Below, piece by piece: positions 1-7,571 of a DNA stretch of 10,758 nucleotides. A program made the translations under genes and the position numbers. The stretch covers positions 1 to 10,758 of the forward strand of contig WRLW01000034.1 of assembly GCA_009777435.1 (NCBI GenBank), read 5' to 3'. The notes under the pieces were generated by a model. That model did no database searches. It had not been told where the DNA came from and was given only the letters and a program-made list of their open reading frames with translations. Positions within the stretch are counted from its first letter, which is position 1, and each line of letters opens with the position of its first letter. This DNA is from Oscillospiraceae bacterium. GTDB lineage: Bacteria; Bacillota; Clostridia; Oscillospirales; UBA929.

Positions 1-739
1 GGTAGCCCGGGCTGGGCTGTGACAGGCCGGGGAATTTGCCGCCGCCCGCCCAGTCAAATTTGCCGCCGTCCACCACAACGCCGCCCACAGACGTGCCGTG
101 CCCGCCCATAAACTTTGTGGCCGAATGTACGACTATGTCCGCGCCGTGTTCGATGGGGCGCAGAAGATAAGGCGTCGCGAAGGTGTTGTCAACAATAAGC
201 GGTATGCCGTGTCTGTGCGCGGTCTCGGCGGCGGCGGCTATGTCCGGGACGTTTGAGCTGGGATTACCCAAGCTCTCTATGAATATGGCCTTGGTGTTTG
301 GCCTTATGGCCCGCTCAAAATTCGCGGCGTCGCCGCCGTCCGCAAACGTGGTCTCTATGCCAAATTCCGGCAGCGTGTGCGCGAACAGGTTATAGGTGCC
401 TCCATAAATGTATTTGTCCGATACGATATGGTCGCCGAAACGCGCGATATTCTGTATGGCATAGGTGACGGCCGCCGCGCCTGAGGCCGTGGCCAGAGCC
501 GCCGCGCCGCCCTCCAGCGCCGCCACGCGCCGCTCGAACACGTCGCTGGTCGGGTTCATAAGGCGCGTGTAGATGTTGCCCGCCTCGCCGAGCGCGAACC
601 TGCCCGCCGCCTGCGCCGAATCCCGAAAGACATACGACGCCGTTTGGTAAATCGGCACCGCGCGGGCGTCGGTAGCCGGGTCGGGCGTCTCCTGCCCCGC
701 GTGTACCTGCAGCGTTTCAAACCTGTATTTGCTTCCCAT
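1..739 (-). CDS. metY: O-acetylhomoserine sulfhydrylase (aminocarboxypropyltransferase), 3' end outside window
   Basis: A cytosolic PLP enzyme of the Cys/Met-metabolism family. It is expected to make homocysteine (or methionine) from O-acetylhomoserine and sulfide (or methanethiol). The 246 codons seen begin MGSKYRFETLQVHAGQ, matching the usual N-terminus of this subfamily. The substrate/cofactor loop YTRLMNPT is at about residues 57-64, LIVDNTFATPYL at 181-192, and the Schiff-base lysine is K209 in VVHSATKFMGGHG. The open frame continues past base 1; full-length homologues are about 420-430 residues, so roughly 40% is missing. The ATG at 739 is preceded by a purine-rich GAGGGAGAG ribosome binding site. 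It is transcribed from its own promoter and is not obviously part of the trp operon upstream. A cystathionine gamma-synthase or MetZ-like role is possible, but the residues after the lysine (KFPGLSQPSPGY) favour MetY. Confidence 0.93.
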   Translation of the reverse strand, partial: MGSKYRFETLQVHAGQETPDPATDARAVPIYQTASYVFRDSAQAAGRFALGEAGNIYTRLMNPTSDVFERRVAALEGGAAALATASGAAAVTYAIQNIARFGDHIVSDKYIYGGTYNLFAHTLPEFGIETTFADGGDAANFERAIRPNTKAIFIESLGNPSSNVPDIAAAAETAHRHGIPLIVDNTFATPYLLRPIEHGADIVVHSATKFMGGHGTSVGGVVVDGGKFDWAGGGKFPGLSQPSPGY

Positions 740-788
740 CCTGATCTCTCCCTCTTTTATAAAACAGTTCCCAAAGCTTGCGGCGCGA

Positions 789-820
789 GTATTGCATACA
801 ATACACATCGCAATTGTATG
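789..820. promoter_or_regulatory. Overlapping inverted repeats at the metY transcription start (putative operator)
   Basis: Two inverted repeats share an arm just downstream of the -10 box. The first is CATACAAT (795-802) with ATTGTATG (813-820), a perfect 8-base pair of arms with a 10-base spacer. The second is GTATTG (789-794) with CAATAC (799-804), with a 4-base spacer. The position at about +1 to +32 fits a repressor operator blocking a strong promoter. No T-box, S-box or SAM-riboswitch signature is visible here, so a protein regulator of sulfur or methionine metabolism is the simplest guess. The regulator is not identified. Alternating hairpins in the leader RNA are the alternative reading. 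Confidence 0.5.
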
Positions 821-826
821 TTATGT

Positions 827-855
827 ATTATAACCATACGCGCCGGCTTTGTCAA
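827..855 (-). promoter_or_regulatory. Sigma-A promoter of metY (perfect consensus)
   Basis: On the minus strand TTGACA (855-850) and TATAAT (832-827) are separated by exactly 17 bases. Transcription should start near 820, giving a leader of about 80 bases before the metY ATG at 739. Both hexamers are perfect consensus in an otherwise GC-rich region, so the promoter should be strong unless repressed. Confidence 0.85.
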
Positions 856-883
856 CGGGTCAAAAATATTTTTCCGCGCACAT

Positions 884-902
884 CCGCCCGCAGACGCGGC
901 GG
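884..902 (-). terminator. Weak hairpin after the trp operon (possible terminator)
   Basis: Directly after the stop codon of the amidohydrolase gene the minus strand can fold CCGCC with GGCGG around a short GC-rich core. The T-run (ATTTTT, inside the palindrome AAAAATATTTTT at 862-873) lies about 10 bases further on, so this is not a textbook intrinsic terminator. It is the only candidate for ending the trp transcript before the metY promoter. Confidence 0.3.
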
Positions 903-904
903 GG

Positions 905-1714
905 TTACACGCCGGGGGCGCGGGGGCGCAGGATTCGCTCCGCGTTGCCGCCTAATATGGCGTCCACGGCTTCGATAGGGAGCGGCATGGATTTCAGGTG
1001 TTCTATTTCCTTTTGGGCGTCGCTCCACGGGGCGTCCGAGCCGAACAGTATTTTGTCCGCGCCGTGCTTTTGGACAATCCTCAGAAACATATCGCGCGGG
1101 AAATACTCAAAGCCCATCGAGGTGTCTAAATAGATATCGCCGCCGGCCAGATAAGCCTCCACGTCGTCCCACTGCTCATGCCCGCCCAAATGCGCCGCGA
1201 TGATAACGCCGCCGCGCATCTCGCCGGCTATGCGCGCGAACCGGCGCGGCGAGCTTTTGAAGGGCGGCCGGAAGGCCGGGTCAAGGCCGGCGTGGTGCAG
1301 GAGTATCAGCCCCTTGCCGAGCGCGTAGTCGTATATTTTGAGCATACGCGCGTCGTCTATTATAAAGTCCTGATACTCGGCGTGGAATTTCAGCCCTTTG
1401 AGGCCCAGCGCCGCCACAAAGTCAATATCGCGCCTGTAATCGTCTGTATGCGGGTAAATGCTGCCGAAGCAGATCAGCCTGTCCGAGCGCAGGCCGGCCG
1501 CCCATTCGTTGGCCTTGCGCGTCTGCGACTGCTTTGTGACGACGGGCAGTACGACCGAGGCGTCTATGCCCCAGGCGTCCATGTTGCTCAGCAGGCCGGA
1601 CACCGTGCCGTCGCTCACCGGCGGGTATATGTCGTCTATCTCGTCACGCAGCGCGCGCATGGCCTTGGGCGCCAGCTCGTCCGGGAAAACATGCGCGTGT
1701 ATATCGATAACCAT
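905..1714 (-). CDS. PF04909/COG2159-type metal-dependent amidohydrolase or decarboxylase, last gene of the trp operon
   Basis: A 269-residue TIM-barrel protein of the amidohydrolase_2 family, which includes ACMSD and related carboxylate decarboxylases as well as hydrolases. Visible family features are the N-terminal metal motif DIHAHVFPDE (H6, H8), GLKFHAEY with H111, LLHHAG with H140/H141, AAHLGGHEQW with H175, and LFGSDAPW with D227 near the C-terminus. The metal site therefore looks intact. There is no signal peptide, so the protein is cytosolic. The ATG at 1714 overlaps the last base of the trpF stop (TAATG), with a GGGAGGG ribosome binding site inside trpF, so the two genes are translationally coupled. 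The substrate cannot be read from sequence. Its place in a T-box-controlled trp operon without trpEG suggests a substrate linked to anthranilate or tryptophan, but this is inference. Confidence 0.85.
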   Translation of the reverse strand: MVIDIHAHVFPDELAPKAMRALRDEIDDIYPPVSDGTVSGLLSNMDAWGIDASVVLPVVTKQSQTRKANEWAAGLRSDRLICFGSIYPHTDDYRRDIDFVAALGLKGLKFHAEYQDFIIDDARMLKIYDYALGKGLILLHHAGLDPAFRPPFKSSPRRFARIAGEMRGGVIIAAHLGGHEQWDDVEAYLAGGDIYLDTSMGFEYFPRDMFLRIVQKHGADKILFGSDAPWSDAQKEIEHLKSMPLPIEAVDAILGGNAERILRPRAPGV

Positions 1715-2319
1715 TAAGAACCCTCCCTTGCTATACGCACAAACTCATATATCTTGTTCGCGTCTTTAAGGCCGCCGGTCTCCACGCCGCCGCTCACGTC
1801 CACGCAAAACGGCGCCAGCTCCCGGACGGCCCGGGCGACGTTCAGGGCCGAAAGCCCTCCGGCTATAAAGAACGGGGGGCCTTCATAGCCGTCCAATAAT
1901 CCCCAGTCAAAGACCCTTCCTGTGCCGCCGCGTTGCGGCGACAAGGTGTCGAACAGCACATAGTCGGCGCCGCGCGGCGGCTTGGGCGGCGCGCGGCCGA
2001 CGCCGGCCGCCTTTATCACGGGGCAGCCGCAGTCCGCTTTCAGGCGCGCTATATAGTCCTGATCCTCGTCGCCGTGAAGCTGCGCCAGATCGATTACCCC
2101 GCTCCGGTACAGCGCCGCGACCTCCCCGGCGTCCTGATTCACAAACACGCCCACAGCCTTTATCTTCGCGTCCATCCGCTCCCTCAGCGCGGCGGCCTCC
2201 GCCGCTCCGATACGGCGGCGGCTTGGCGCGAACACAAACCCAACATAGTCCGGCAGCGCGGCGTTGACGGCGGCTATGTCCTCCGCGCGGCTCAGGCCGC
2301 ATATCTTTACCTTGCTCAC
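1714..2319 (-). CDS. trpF: Phosphoribosylanthranilate isomerase
   Basis: This enzyme converts N-(5-phosphoribosyl)anthranilate to the carboxyphenylamino-deoxyribulose phosphate, the step between TrpD and TrpC. The 201-residue protein opens MSKVKICGLSR, with the catalytic cysteine at C7. The general acid aspartate is D124 in LFDTLSP, followed by GGTGRVFDW. The phosphate-binding loops AGGL (153-156) and DVSGGVET (174-181) are present. Length and motifs are normal for a stand-alone TrpF. The start is GTG at 2319, whose GTGA overlaps the trpC stop by 4 bases, with a G-rich ribosome binding site (AGGGGGC) upstream. It is coupled to trpC upstream and to the amidohydrolase gene downstream. Confidence 0.96.
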   Translation of the reverse strand: MSKVKICGLSRAEDIAAVNAALPDYVGFVFAPSRRRIGAAEAAALRERMDAKIKAVGVFVNQDAGEVAALYRSGVIDLAQLHGDEDQDYIARLKADCGCPVIKAAGVGRAPPKPPRGADYVLFDTLSPQRGGTGRVFDWGLLDGYEGPPFFIAGGLSALNVARAVRELAPFCVDVSGGVETGGLKDANKIYEFVRIAREGS

Positions 2320-3080
2320 GGGCGCCCCCTAAGCTCCGCCAGTGCGGCCTTTTTGTCGCGCGCGCGCATCAGCGTCTCGCCCACCAAAACGGCGTTAACG
2401 CCGTTTTGACGCAGAGCCTCCACATCCCCGGCCGTTCTCACGCCGCTCTCGGACACGAAAACAATATCGCCCGGCACACACCCGCGCAGCCTTATGCTGT
2501 TGCCCGTATCGACGGCGAAGGTTTTAAGGTCGCGGTTGTTGACCCCGACCACCCGCGCCCCGGCGCGGAGCGCGGCTTTCAGCTCCCGCTCGCTGTGGGC
2601 CTCGACAAGGCAGGACAGGCCGAGCCTGTCGGCCTCCTTTATATACTCCGCCAGCCGCGCGGGCGTGAGTATGGCGCATATGAGCAGTACGGCGTCGGCG
2701 CCGAGGCGGGCGGCCTGTTCTATCTGGAAGGCGTCGATGGTAAAGTCCTTGCGCAGCAGCGGGACTTCAACAAGGCCGCGAATTTCGGCCAGATGAGCGT
2801 CGCTTCCCCGGAAATATTCCGGCTCGGTCAGCACGGATATGGCGGCGGCGCCGGCTTGCTCGTATTCCCGCGCGATGTCCGCGTAAGCGTATTCCGGCGC
2901 GATTACCCCTTTGGAGGGCGACGCCTTTTTCACCTCGCAAATAAAGTGCAGTCCCGGACGGCTCAGGGCGCGCTCGAACAGGAAGGGCGTCCGCGCGGCG
3001 CGCGGCGGCGGCAGGCCCGCCTCTTTATCCCTCGCGACGCGCGCGGCCGTGGATTTAACGATTGCGTCCAGTATACCCAA
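2316..3080 (-). CDS. trpC: Indole-3-glycerol phosphate synthase
   Basis: This enzyme closes the indole ring: the carboxyphenylamino-deoxyribulose phosphate becomes indole-3-glycerol phosphate, with CO2 and water lost. The 254-residue protein is a single-domain TrpC, not fused to TrpF. Catalytic and binding residues are in place: CEVKKASPSKG (E49, K51), LLRKDFTID (K111), CLVEAHSE (E160), GVNNRDLKTF (N182) and FVSESGV (S210, S212). The most plausible start is TTG at 3080. It sits one base after the trpD stop, with GGGGG about 9 bases upstream, and gives the expected MGILDAIV N-terminus. It overlaps trpF by 4 bases at its end. Confidence 0.96.
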   Translation of the reverse strand: MGILDAIVKSTAARVARDKEAGLPPPRAARTPFLFERALSRPGLHFICEVKKASPSKGVIAPEYAYADIAREYEQAGAAAISVLTEPEYFRGSDAHLAEIRGLVEVPLLRKDFTIDAFQIEQAARLGADAVLLICAILTPARLAEYIKEADRLGLSCLVEAHSERELKAALRAGARVVGVNNRDLKTFAVDTGNSIRLRGCVPGDIVFVSESGVRTAGDVEALRQNGVNAVLVGETLMRARDKKAALAELRGRP

Positions 3081-3081
3081 C

Positions 3082-4095
3082 CTATATACCCCCGTTTGAA
3101 CAGCTTATAAATTCCTCCAGCTTGCTTATGGCCTTCCCGCCGTCTATCACGTCCCCGGCTGTCTTAACGGCGGCGGCGATGGATTCGTATCCGCCCGATA
3201 TATACAGCGCGGCGGCGGCGTTGAGGACGGCGGCGTCGCGCTTCGGCCCCTTTTGGCCGCTCAGCACCGAGCGCAGTATGGCCGCGTTTTCGGCGGGATG
3301 GCCGCCGGCGAGGTCGCTCTTTGCGCAGCGCTTTAACCCGAACTGCTCCGGCGTGATCTCATAGGAGCGCAGCCAGCCGTTTTTCACCTCGCAAATGAGG
3401 GTGGGCGCGCTCATTGATATTTCGTCCAGCCCGTCGCTGCCGTATACGACCATCGCGTTTTTAACGCCCAAGCTCATAAGCACCTTGGCTAAAGGCTCGA
3501 CCAACTCCGCGTCATAGACGCCCATCAGCTCCATGTTCGCGCCCGCCGGGTTGGTGAGCGGCCCGAGGATATTGAAAACCGTCCTTATGCCAAGCTCTTT
3601 TCTGACGGGCGCAACATATTTCATGGCTATGTGATAGTTCTGCGCGAACAGGAAGCATATGCCGATATCCCTGAGCAGCTCCGTGCTTCTCTCGGGCGGT
3701 ATGCCTATGTTGACGCCCAGCGCCTCTAATACGTCGGCCGCGCCGCACTTGCTTGAGGCGCCCCGGTTCCCGTGCTTGGCCACGGGCACGCCCGCCGCCG
3801 CCGCTATGAAGGCCGCCGTCGTGGATATATTAAACGTGTTCGAGTGGTCGCCGCCCGTGCCTACGATCTCCAAGGCGTCCACGTTGTGCAGCAGGCGCAC
3901 GCAATGCTTGCGCATACCCGAGGCCGAGGCCGTTATCTCGTCCACGGTCTCGCCTTTAAGGCTCAGCGCCGTCAGATACGCGCTCATCTGCACGGGCGTG
4001 GCCTCGCCGGTCATGATCTCGTGCATGACCGCCTCCGCGGTCTCATAGCTCAAGTCCTGTTTTTTGGACAGCGCCAAAATCGCTTCCCTTATCAT
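3082..4095 (-). CDS. trpD: Anthranilate phosphoribosyltransferase
   Basis: This enzyme joins anthranilate to PRPP and is therefore the entry enzyme of this operon, because no anthranilate synthase is encoded. The 337-residue product from the ATG at 4095 starts MIREAILALSKK, as TrpD proteins usually do. It has the PRPP loop GTGGDHSNTFNIST (79-92), the anthranilate-site KHGNRGASSKCG (107-118) and the metal-binding SDGLDEIS (220-227). A TTG at 4116 in frame would add seven residues, but it has no ribosome binding site, while GGAAGGGACGGA lies just upstream of the ATG. It is a stand-alone TrpD with no fused TrpG glutaminase domain. It follows the permease gene after about 31 bases and ends one base before trpC. 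Confidence 0.96.
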   Translation of the reverse strand: MIREAILALSKKQDLSYETAEAVMHEIMTGEATPVQMSAYLTALSLKGETVDEITASASGMRKHCVRLLHNVDALEIVGTGGDHSNTFNISTTAAFIAAAAGVPVAKHGNRGASSKCGAADVLEALGVNIGIPPERSTELLRDIGICFLFAQNYHIAMKYVAPVRKELGIRTVFNILGPLTNPAGANMELMGVYDAELVEPLAKVLMSLGVKNAMVVYGSDGLDEISMSAPTLICEVKNGWLRSYEITPEQFGLKRCAKSDLAGGHPAENAAILRSVLSGQKGPKRDAAVLNAAAALYISGGYESIAAAVKTAGDVIDGGKAISKLEEFISCSNGGI

Positions 4096-4126
4096 CTTGA
4101 TTTCCGTCCCTTCCAATAGTTAATAT

Positions 4127-5536
4127 TTATCCAAACAGCCCGGCGCTTACCCACATGGGAACCGCCGCCGCCAGAGCTATCATACACGCTATGAAGTAGA
4201 GCGCGCCGTATATTCCGAGATGCCCGTTACCCCAGGCCCTGTCGCCCGCTATCGAACGGCTCATCATGGCCCACATGTTCTGATAGGCCATGAGAAACGA
4301 GTTGGCCGCCATGACGAATACCGCGAGCCACACCAGCGGGCTTATGCCATAAGCCTCCTGTATGGCCGGGAGTATGGGCACCATGATGGCTATGGTCGGT
4401 ATAAAGAGCGCCACGTCGAAGAACCTCCACAGGAACATAAACGTCATGATGCCGAACATAAACAGCCACGGGGCAGACGCTATGGGCGCGAGCGCCGGAA
4501 CCACTATCCCGGCGAGCCACTGCGAGATGCCCGTTTCGTTAAATATGGCCCCAAGGCTGAGCGCCATAGCGATAAAGACCACAAGCTCCCAGTTCGCGCC
4601 GGCGTTGAAGTCCTTGGCCTCCAAAACCCCGAACAGGAAAAACGCGAACACGGCCGCGAGGCACAGCGCGGCGTCGGGCAGCCCGTGGAGCCTGCTTGTG
4701 AGGAACATCACAAATACGGCCGTCAGGATAAGGGCCGCGATGGTTTCATTGCGGCTCATTTTCTGGACGGGCTGCTCCTTAATGGCGTTTATGGCGTCCT
4801 CGGAGAGCTTGCCCTTGGGCTTCAGCACAAGCAGGCTGCCCGCTATCAGCAGGGCCGTCGTCAGTATCATGGGCAAAAACAGCACGCTGAACCAGCTTCC
4901 AAACGTGACAAGCCCCTCCATGCCCGGAACCGCGTTTATCATGCCTGAAATAATCGGCCCCCAAAGCGCGCCGGTCAGCCATCCCGAGCCGGGCAGCAGC
5001 GCCATTGAAAAGGCTGTCAGCAGAATCAGCGAGTTGCCCTTGGAGCCTTTTTCGAGCTTGCACAGCTCGCAGCACTGCACGGCTATGGGTATTACGATGG
5101 CCACCCGCACGGTGATGGAGGGCGTCAAAACGCTCAGTATCACCCCGATCAACACCAGCGCCAGCACCAGCGATATGTACGAGGGCCTGAACAGCTTGAT
5201 CACGGCTATCGCGATGCGCTTACCCAGCCCTGCTTTCTGGAGCGTATACCCGAAAAAGAGCGCGGGTATGAGCGTCCAGATGGCCGACTGCGTGAAGCCT
5301 GAAAACACGACCGCGGGCCGCAGGCCAAGCACCAGCGAGAAAAACGCCAGAAACAGCGCCCCCGCCGAATACGATAACCTAAAGGGCTTGAAAATCCAAA
5401 TACACAGCGCTATCAGGATGCCGCCCAGCATTATCTGAGCGTCGCCGCTCAGGGCTTCGGAGAAGGGCTTTACGGCCATAACGGCAACCGCGGCCGACAC
5501 CAGAAGCCCGCTCCCTAAATAAGATGCTTTTCCCAT
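4127..5536 (-). CDS. DASS/SLC13-like anion permease embedded in the trp operon
   Basis: A 469-residue integral membrane protein with about 12 hydrophobic segments. Its pattern resembles the divalent-anion:Na+ symporter (DASS, SLC13/CitT) group: a duplicated fold, LTPSITVRVAIVIPIA at about 137-152 where family members carry the first SNT carboxylate motif, NWELVVFIAMALSLGAIF (315-332), and LMAYQNMWAMM (415-425) at the place of the second. The asparagine of the first SNT motif reads isoleucine here (S140-I141-T142), so the substrate may differ from succinate or citrate. The ATG at 5536 has GGAGG about 10 bases upstream and starts 19 bases after the trpA stop. Being locked between trpA and trpD under a Trp T-box, it may import an aromatic carboxylate such as anthranilate. 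That is inference; a generic dicarboxylate carrier is the alternative. Confidence 0.85.
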   Translation of the reverse strand: MGKASYLGSGLLVSAAVAVMAVKPFSEALSGDAQIMLGGILIALCIWIFKPFRLSYSAGALFLAFFSLVLGLRPAVVFSGFTQSAIWTLIPALFFGYTLQKAGLGKRIAIAVIKLFRPSYISLVLALVLIGVILSVLTPSITVRVAIVIPIAVQCCELCKLEKGSKGNSLILLTAFSMALLPGSGWLTGALWGPIISGMINAVPGMEGLVTFGSWFSVLFLPMILTTALLIAGSLLVLKPKGKLSEDAINAIKEQPVQKMSRNETIAALILTAVFVMFLTSRLHGLPDAALCLAAVFAFFLFGVLEAKDFNAGANWELVVFIAMALSLGAIFNETGISQWLAGIVVPALAPIASAPWLFMFGIMTFMFLWRFFDVALFIPTIAIMVPILPAIQEAYGISPLVWLAVFVMAANSFLMAYQNMWAMMSRSIAGDRAWGNGHLGIYGALYFIACMIALAAAVPMWVSAGLFG

Positions 5537-5555
5537 TGTCTTATAACCTCCAAAA

Positions 5556-6326
5556 TCATGATATGGCCCGCTTTATTTCTTCGGCGAACCGGCCGACCGG
5601 CCCGACGCAATCGCGGCCATGCTCCGCGATAATACGCACGATGGCGCTGCCGACTATAACGCCGTCCGCGAAGCCCGCTATGGCGCGCGCCTGCTCCGGC
5701 GTCGAAACCCCGAACCCAACGGCGCACGGGATATCCGAAACGCGCCTTACGCGCTCCACCATGCGGCGGGCGTCGTTTCCAAGCTCGCGCCGCTCGCCCG
5801 TGACGCCTAACGACGAAACGCAGTACAGAAAGCCGCCGGAGCTTTTCGCGATGCCGGCTATCCTGTCCCCGGAGGTGGGCGCGATAAGCGAGATAAGCTC
5901 GACGCCCTCCGATACGCAAGGCCCGAGCAGCTCGTCCCTCTCCTCAAAGGGCAGGTCGGGCACGATCAGCCCGTCCACGCCGGACTCCGCGCACCGCGCG
6001 GCGAAGCTTGACACGCCGCGCGCGAACACGGGGTTATAGTATGTCATAAACAGCAGCGGCGCTTTTATATCCGCCCGGACGCGCGCCGCGAGGCCGAACA
6101 GCTTTTCCACCGTACAACCGGCTCCGAGCGCCCGCTCGCTCGCCGCCTCTATGACCGGGCCTTCGGCTATCGGGTCGGAGAACGGGACGCCTATCTCAAT
6201 GGCGTCCGCCCCCGCCCCGGCGAGCGCGTACAGCACCCTTTCGGTGGTCTCTAAATCGGGGTCGCCGCCCGTAACAAACGGGATGAACGCCTTCCCGGAC
6301 GAAAACGCGCCGGCTATCCTATTCAT
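5556..6326 (-). CDS. trpA: Tryptophan synthase alpha chain
   Basis: This subunit cleaves indole-3-glycerol phosphate to indole and glyceraldehyde-3-phosphate and passes indole to TrpB through the alpha-beta tunnel. The 256-residue protein has FVTGGDPDLETT (17-28), the catalytic glutamate E44 in AIEIGVPFSDP, and MTYYNPVFARG and VGFGVSTPEQ further on. At the position of the second catalytic acid (Asp60 of the Salmonella enzyme, normally in LADGP) it has glutamate, E55 in PIAEGP. This conservative change probably keeps activity, and I believe it occurs in other Firmicutes. The ATG at 6326 overlaps the end of trpB by 8 bases, with a GGGGGG ribosome binding site inside trpB, fitting coupled 1:1 synthesis of the two subunits. 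Confidence 0.96.
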   Translation of the reverse strand: MNRIAGAFSSGKAFIPFVTGGDPDLETTERVLYALAGAGADAIEIGVPFSDPIAEGPVIEAASERALGAGCTVEKLFGLAARVRADIKAPLLFMTYYNPVFARGVSSFAARCAESGVDGLIVPDLPFEERDELLGPCVSEGVELISLIAPTSGDRIAGIAKSSGGFLYCVSSLGVTGERRELGNDARRMVERVRRVSDIPCAVGFGVSTPEQARAIAGFADGVIVGSAIVRIIAEHGRDCVGPVGRFAEEIKRAIS

Positions 6327-7503
6327 TAACGCATACCCCCCTGTATTTGGCTATGGCCGCCACGTCCTTGTCCCCGCGCCCCGACAGGGTTACGACCACA
6401 ATTTTTTCCTTTCCCAATGACGGCGCGTATTTCATGGCATAGGCCACGGCGTGGGCGCTTTCGATGGCCGGTATGATGCCTTCCGTCCGTGTCAGGTACT
6501 CAAACGCCTCCACGGCCTCCGCGTCCGTGACGGCGGCGTATCGCGCGCGCCCCCGGTCGAACAGGCTCGCGTGTTCGGGGCCGACGCCGGGATAATCCAG
6601 ACCCGCCGAGATGGAGTACACCGGCGCTATCTGCCCAAACGCGTCCTGGCGGAAATACGACTTCATGCCGTGGAAAATCCCCACCGAGCCGTCCGCGATG
6701 GCCGCGGCGTTGTCCGGGGTGTCAAGCCCCCTCCCCGCCGCCTCGCAGCCTATAAGCTCCACGGTCTCATCCTCAATGAACTCATAAAACGAGCCTATGG
6801 CGTTGCTTCCGCCGCCCACGCAGGCGATCACCGCGTCGGGCGCGCGTCCCTCCGCCTCTATCATCTGCGCCCTGACCTCGCGGCCGATAACGGACTGGAA
6901 GTCGCGCACCATGACCGGGAAGGGGTGCGGGCCCATGACCGAGCCGAGGCAGTAGTGGGTGTCCTCAACGCGCCCGGCCCACTCGCGCATGGCCGCGTTC
7001 ACGGCGTCCTTGAGCGTGGCCGTGCCTGAAACGACGCGGTTGACCCTGGCGCCCAAAAGCTCCATGCGGTAGACGTTGAGCGACTGCCGCTCCATATCCT
7101 CCCGCCCCATGAATATCTCACATTCCATGCCGAGCAGGGCGGCGGCGGTCGCCGTGGCCACACCATGCTGCCCCGCGCCGGTTTCGGCGATAAGGCGGGT
7201 CTTGCCCTCCTTTTGGGCCAGAAGGGCCTGCCCCAGAACGTTGTTTATCTTGTGTGAGCCCGTGTGGTTCAGATCCTCGCGCTTGAGGTATATTTTGGCG
7301 CCGCCCAGATCCGCGCTCATCTTTCCCGCGCGGTACAGCAGGGACGGCCTCCCGGCGTAGCGCGTGAGCAGCTCCTCAAGCTCGCGGGTAAACTCCGGGT
7401 CGCCGCGCCATCGCAGATATGAGCTTGCCAACCGCCCCACCGCGCTCATCAATGTCTCGGGCACATACTGCCCGCCGTAGATTCCAAATCTTCCGTCCTC
7501 CAT
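6319..7503 (-). CDS. trpB: Tryptophan synthase beta chain
   Basis: This PLP enzyme condenses indole with serine to give tryptophan. The 394-residue product (TrpB1 type, usual length about 395-400) has the lysine that binds PLP, K85 in LNHTGSHKINN, the catalytic AETGAGQHG with E107, the phosphate loop GGGSNAIG (230-237) and LSGRGDKD (373-380) near the C-terminus. The start chosen is ATG at 7503, with AGGGGC about 7 bases upstream, giving MEDGRFGIYGGQYVPE as in other TrpB proteins. The frame is open further upstream to 7557, but that stretch is the T-box terminator and would add a non-homologous tail. It is the first gene of the operon, directly behind the Trp T-box. Confidence 0.97.
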   Translation of the reverse strand: MEDGRFGIYGGQYVPETLMSAVGRLASSYLRWRGDPEFTRELEELLTRYAGRPSLLYRAGKMSADLGGAKIYLKREDLNHTGSHKINNVLGQALLAQKEGKTRLIAETGAGQHGVATATAAALLGMECEIFMGREDMERQSLNVYRMELLGARVNRVVSGTATLKDAVNAAMREWAGRVEDTHYCLGSVMGPHPFPVMVRDFQSVIGREVRAQMIEAEGRAPDAVIACVGGGSNAIGSFYEFIEDETVELIGCEAAGRGLDTPDNAAAIADGSVGIFHGMKSYFRQDAFGQIAPVYSISAGLDYPGVGPEHASLFDRGRARYAAVTDAEAVEAFEYLTRTEGIIPAIESAHAVAYAMKYAPSLGKEKIVVVTLSGRGDKDVAAIAKYRGVCVNE

Positions 7504-7535
7504 ATTCTCAGCCCCTTTATAAATTCTCGGAACGC

Positions 7536-7571
7536 AAAAAACCCCGACAAAGCCCAAAGGCTATGTCAGGG
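7536..7571 (-). terminator. Intrinsic terminator of the T-box leader
   Basis: On the minus strand CCCTGACA pairs with TGTCGGGG and, after one T-T mismatch, AGCC pairs with GGCT around a TTTG loop. A run of six T follows directly. This is the OFF state of the T-box: it ends transcription about 33 bases before trpB when tRNA-Trp is charged. Confidence 0.92.

Noticed and set aside
862..873. AAAAATATTTTT as a regulator-binding site (also at 9071-9082)
   Set aside because: It is a simple AT palindrome, easily produced by chance near terminators and AT-rich gaps. Two occurrences without a shared position relative to promoters are not enough.
1178..3110. Several plus-strand frames of 130-234 codons opposite the amidohydrolase, trpF and trpC
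   Set aside because: They are shadows of verified minus-strand genes and have low-complexity Arg/Ala/Gly-rich translations, as expected from antisense GC-rich codons.
4362..5438. A 358-codon open frame on the plus strand opposite the permease gene
   Set aside because: It is the antisense reading of a GC-rich membrane protein gene with strong third-base bias. It has no ribosome binding site and no recognisable domain, while the minus-strand frame has clear helices and family motifs.
7504..7557. An upstream extension of trpB starting at about 7557
   Set aside because: The extra codons lie in the T-box terminator and the linker after it. The ATG at 7503 has a ribosome binding site and gives the conserved N-terminus.
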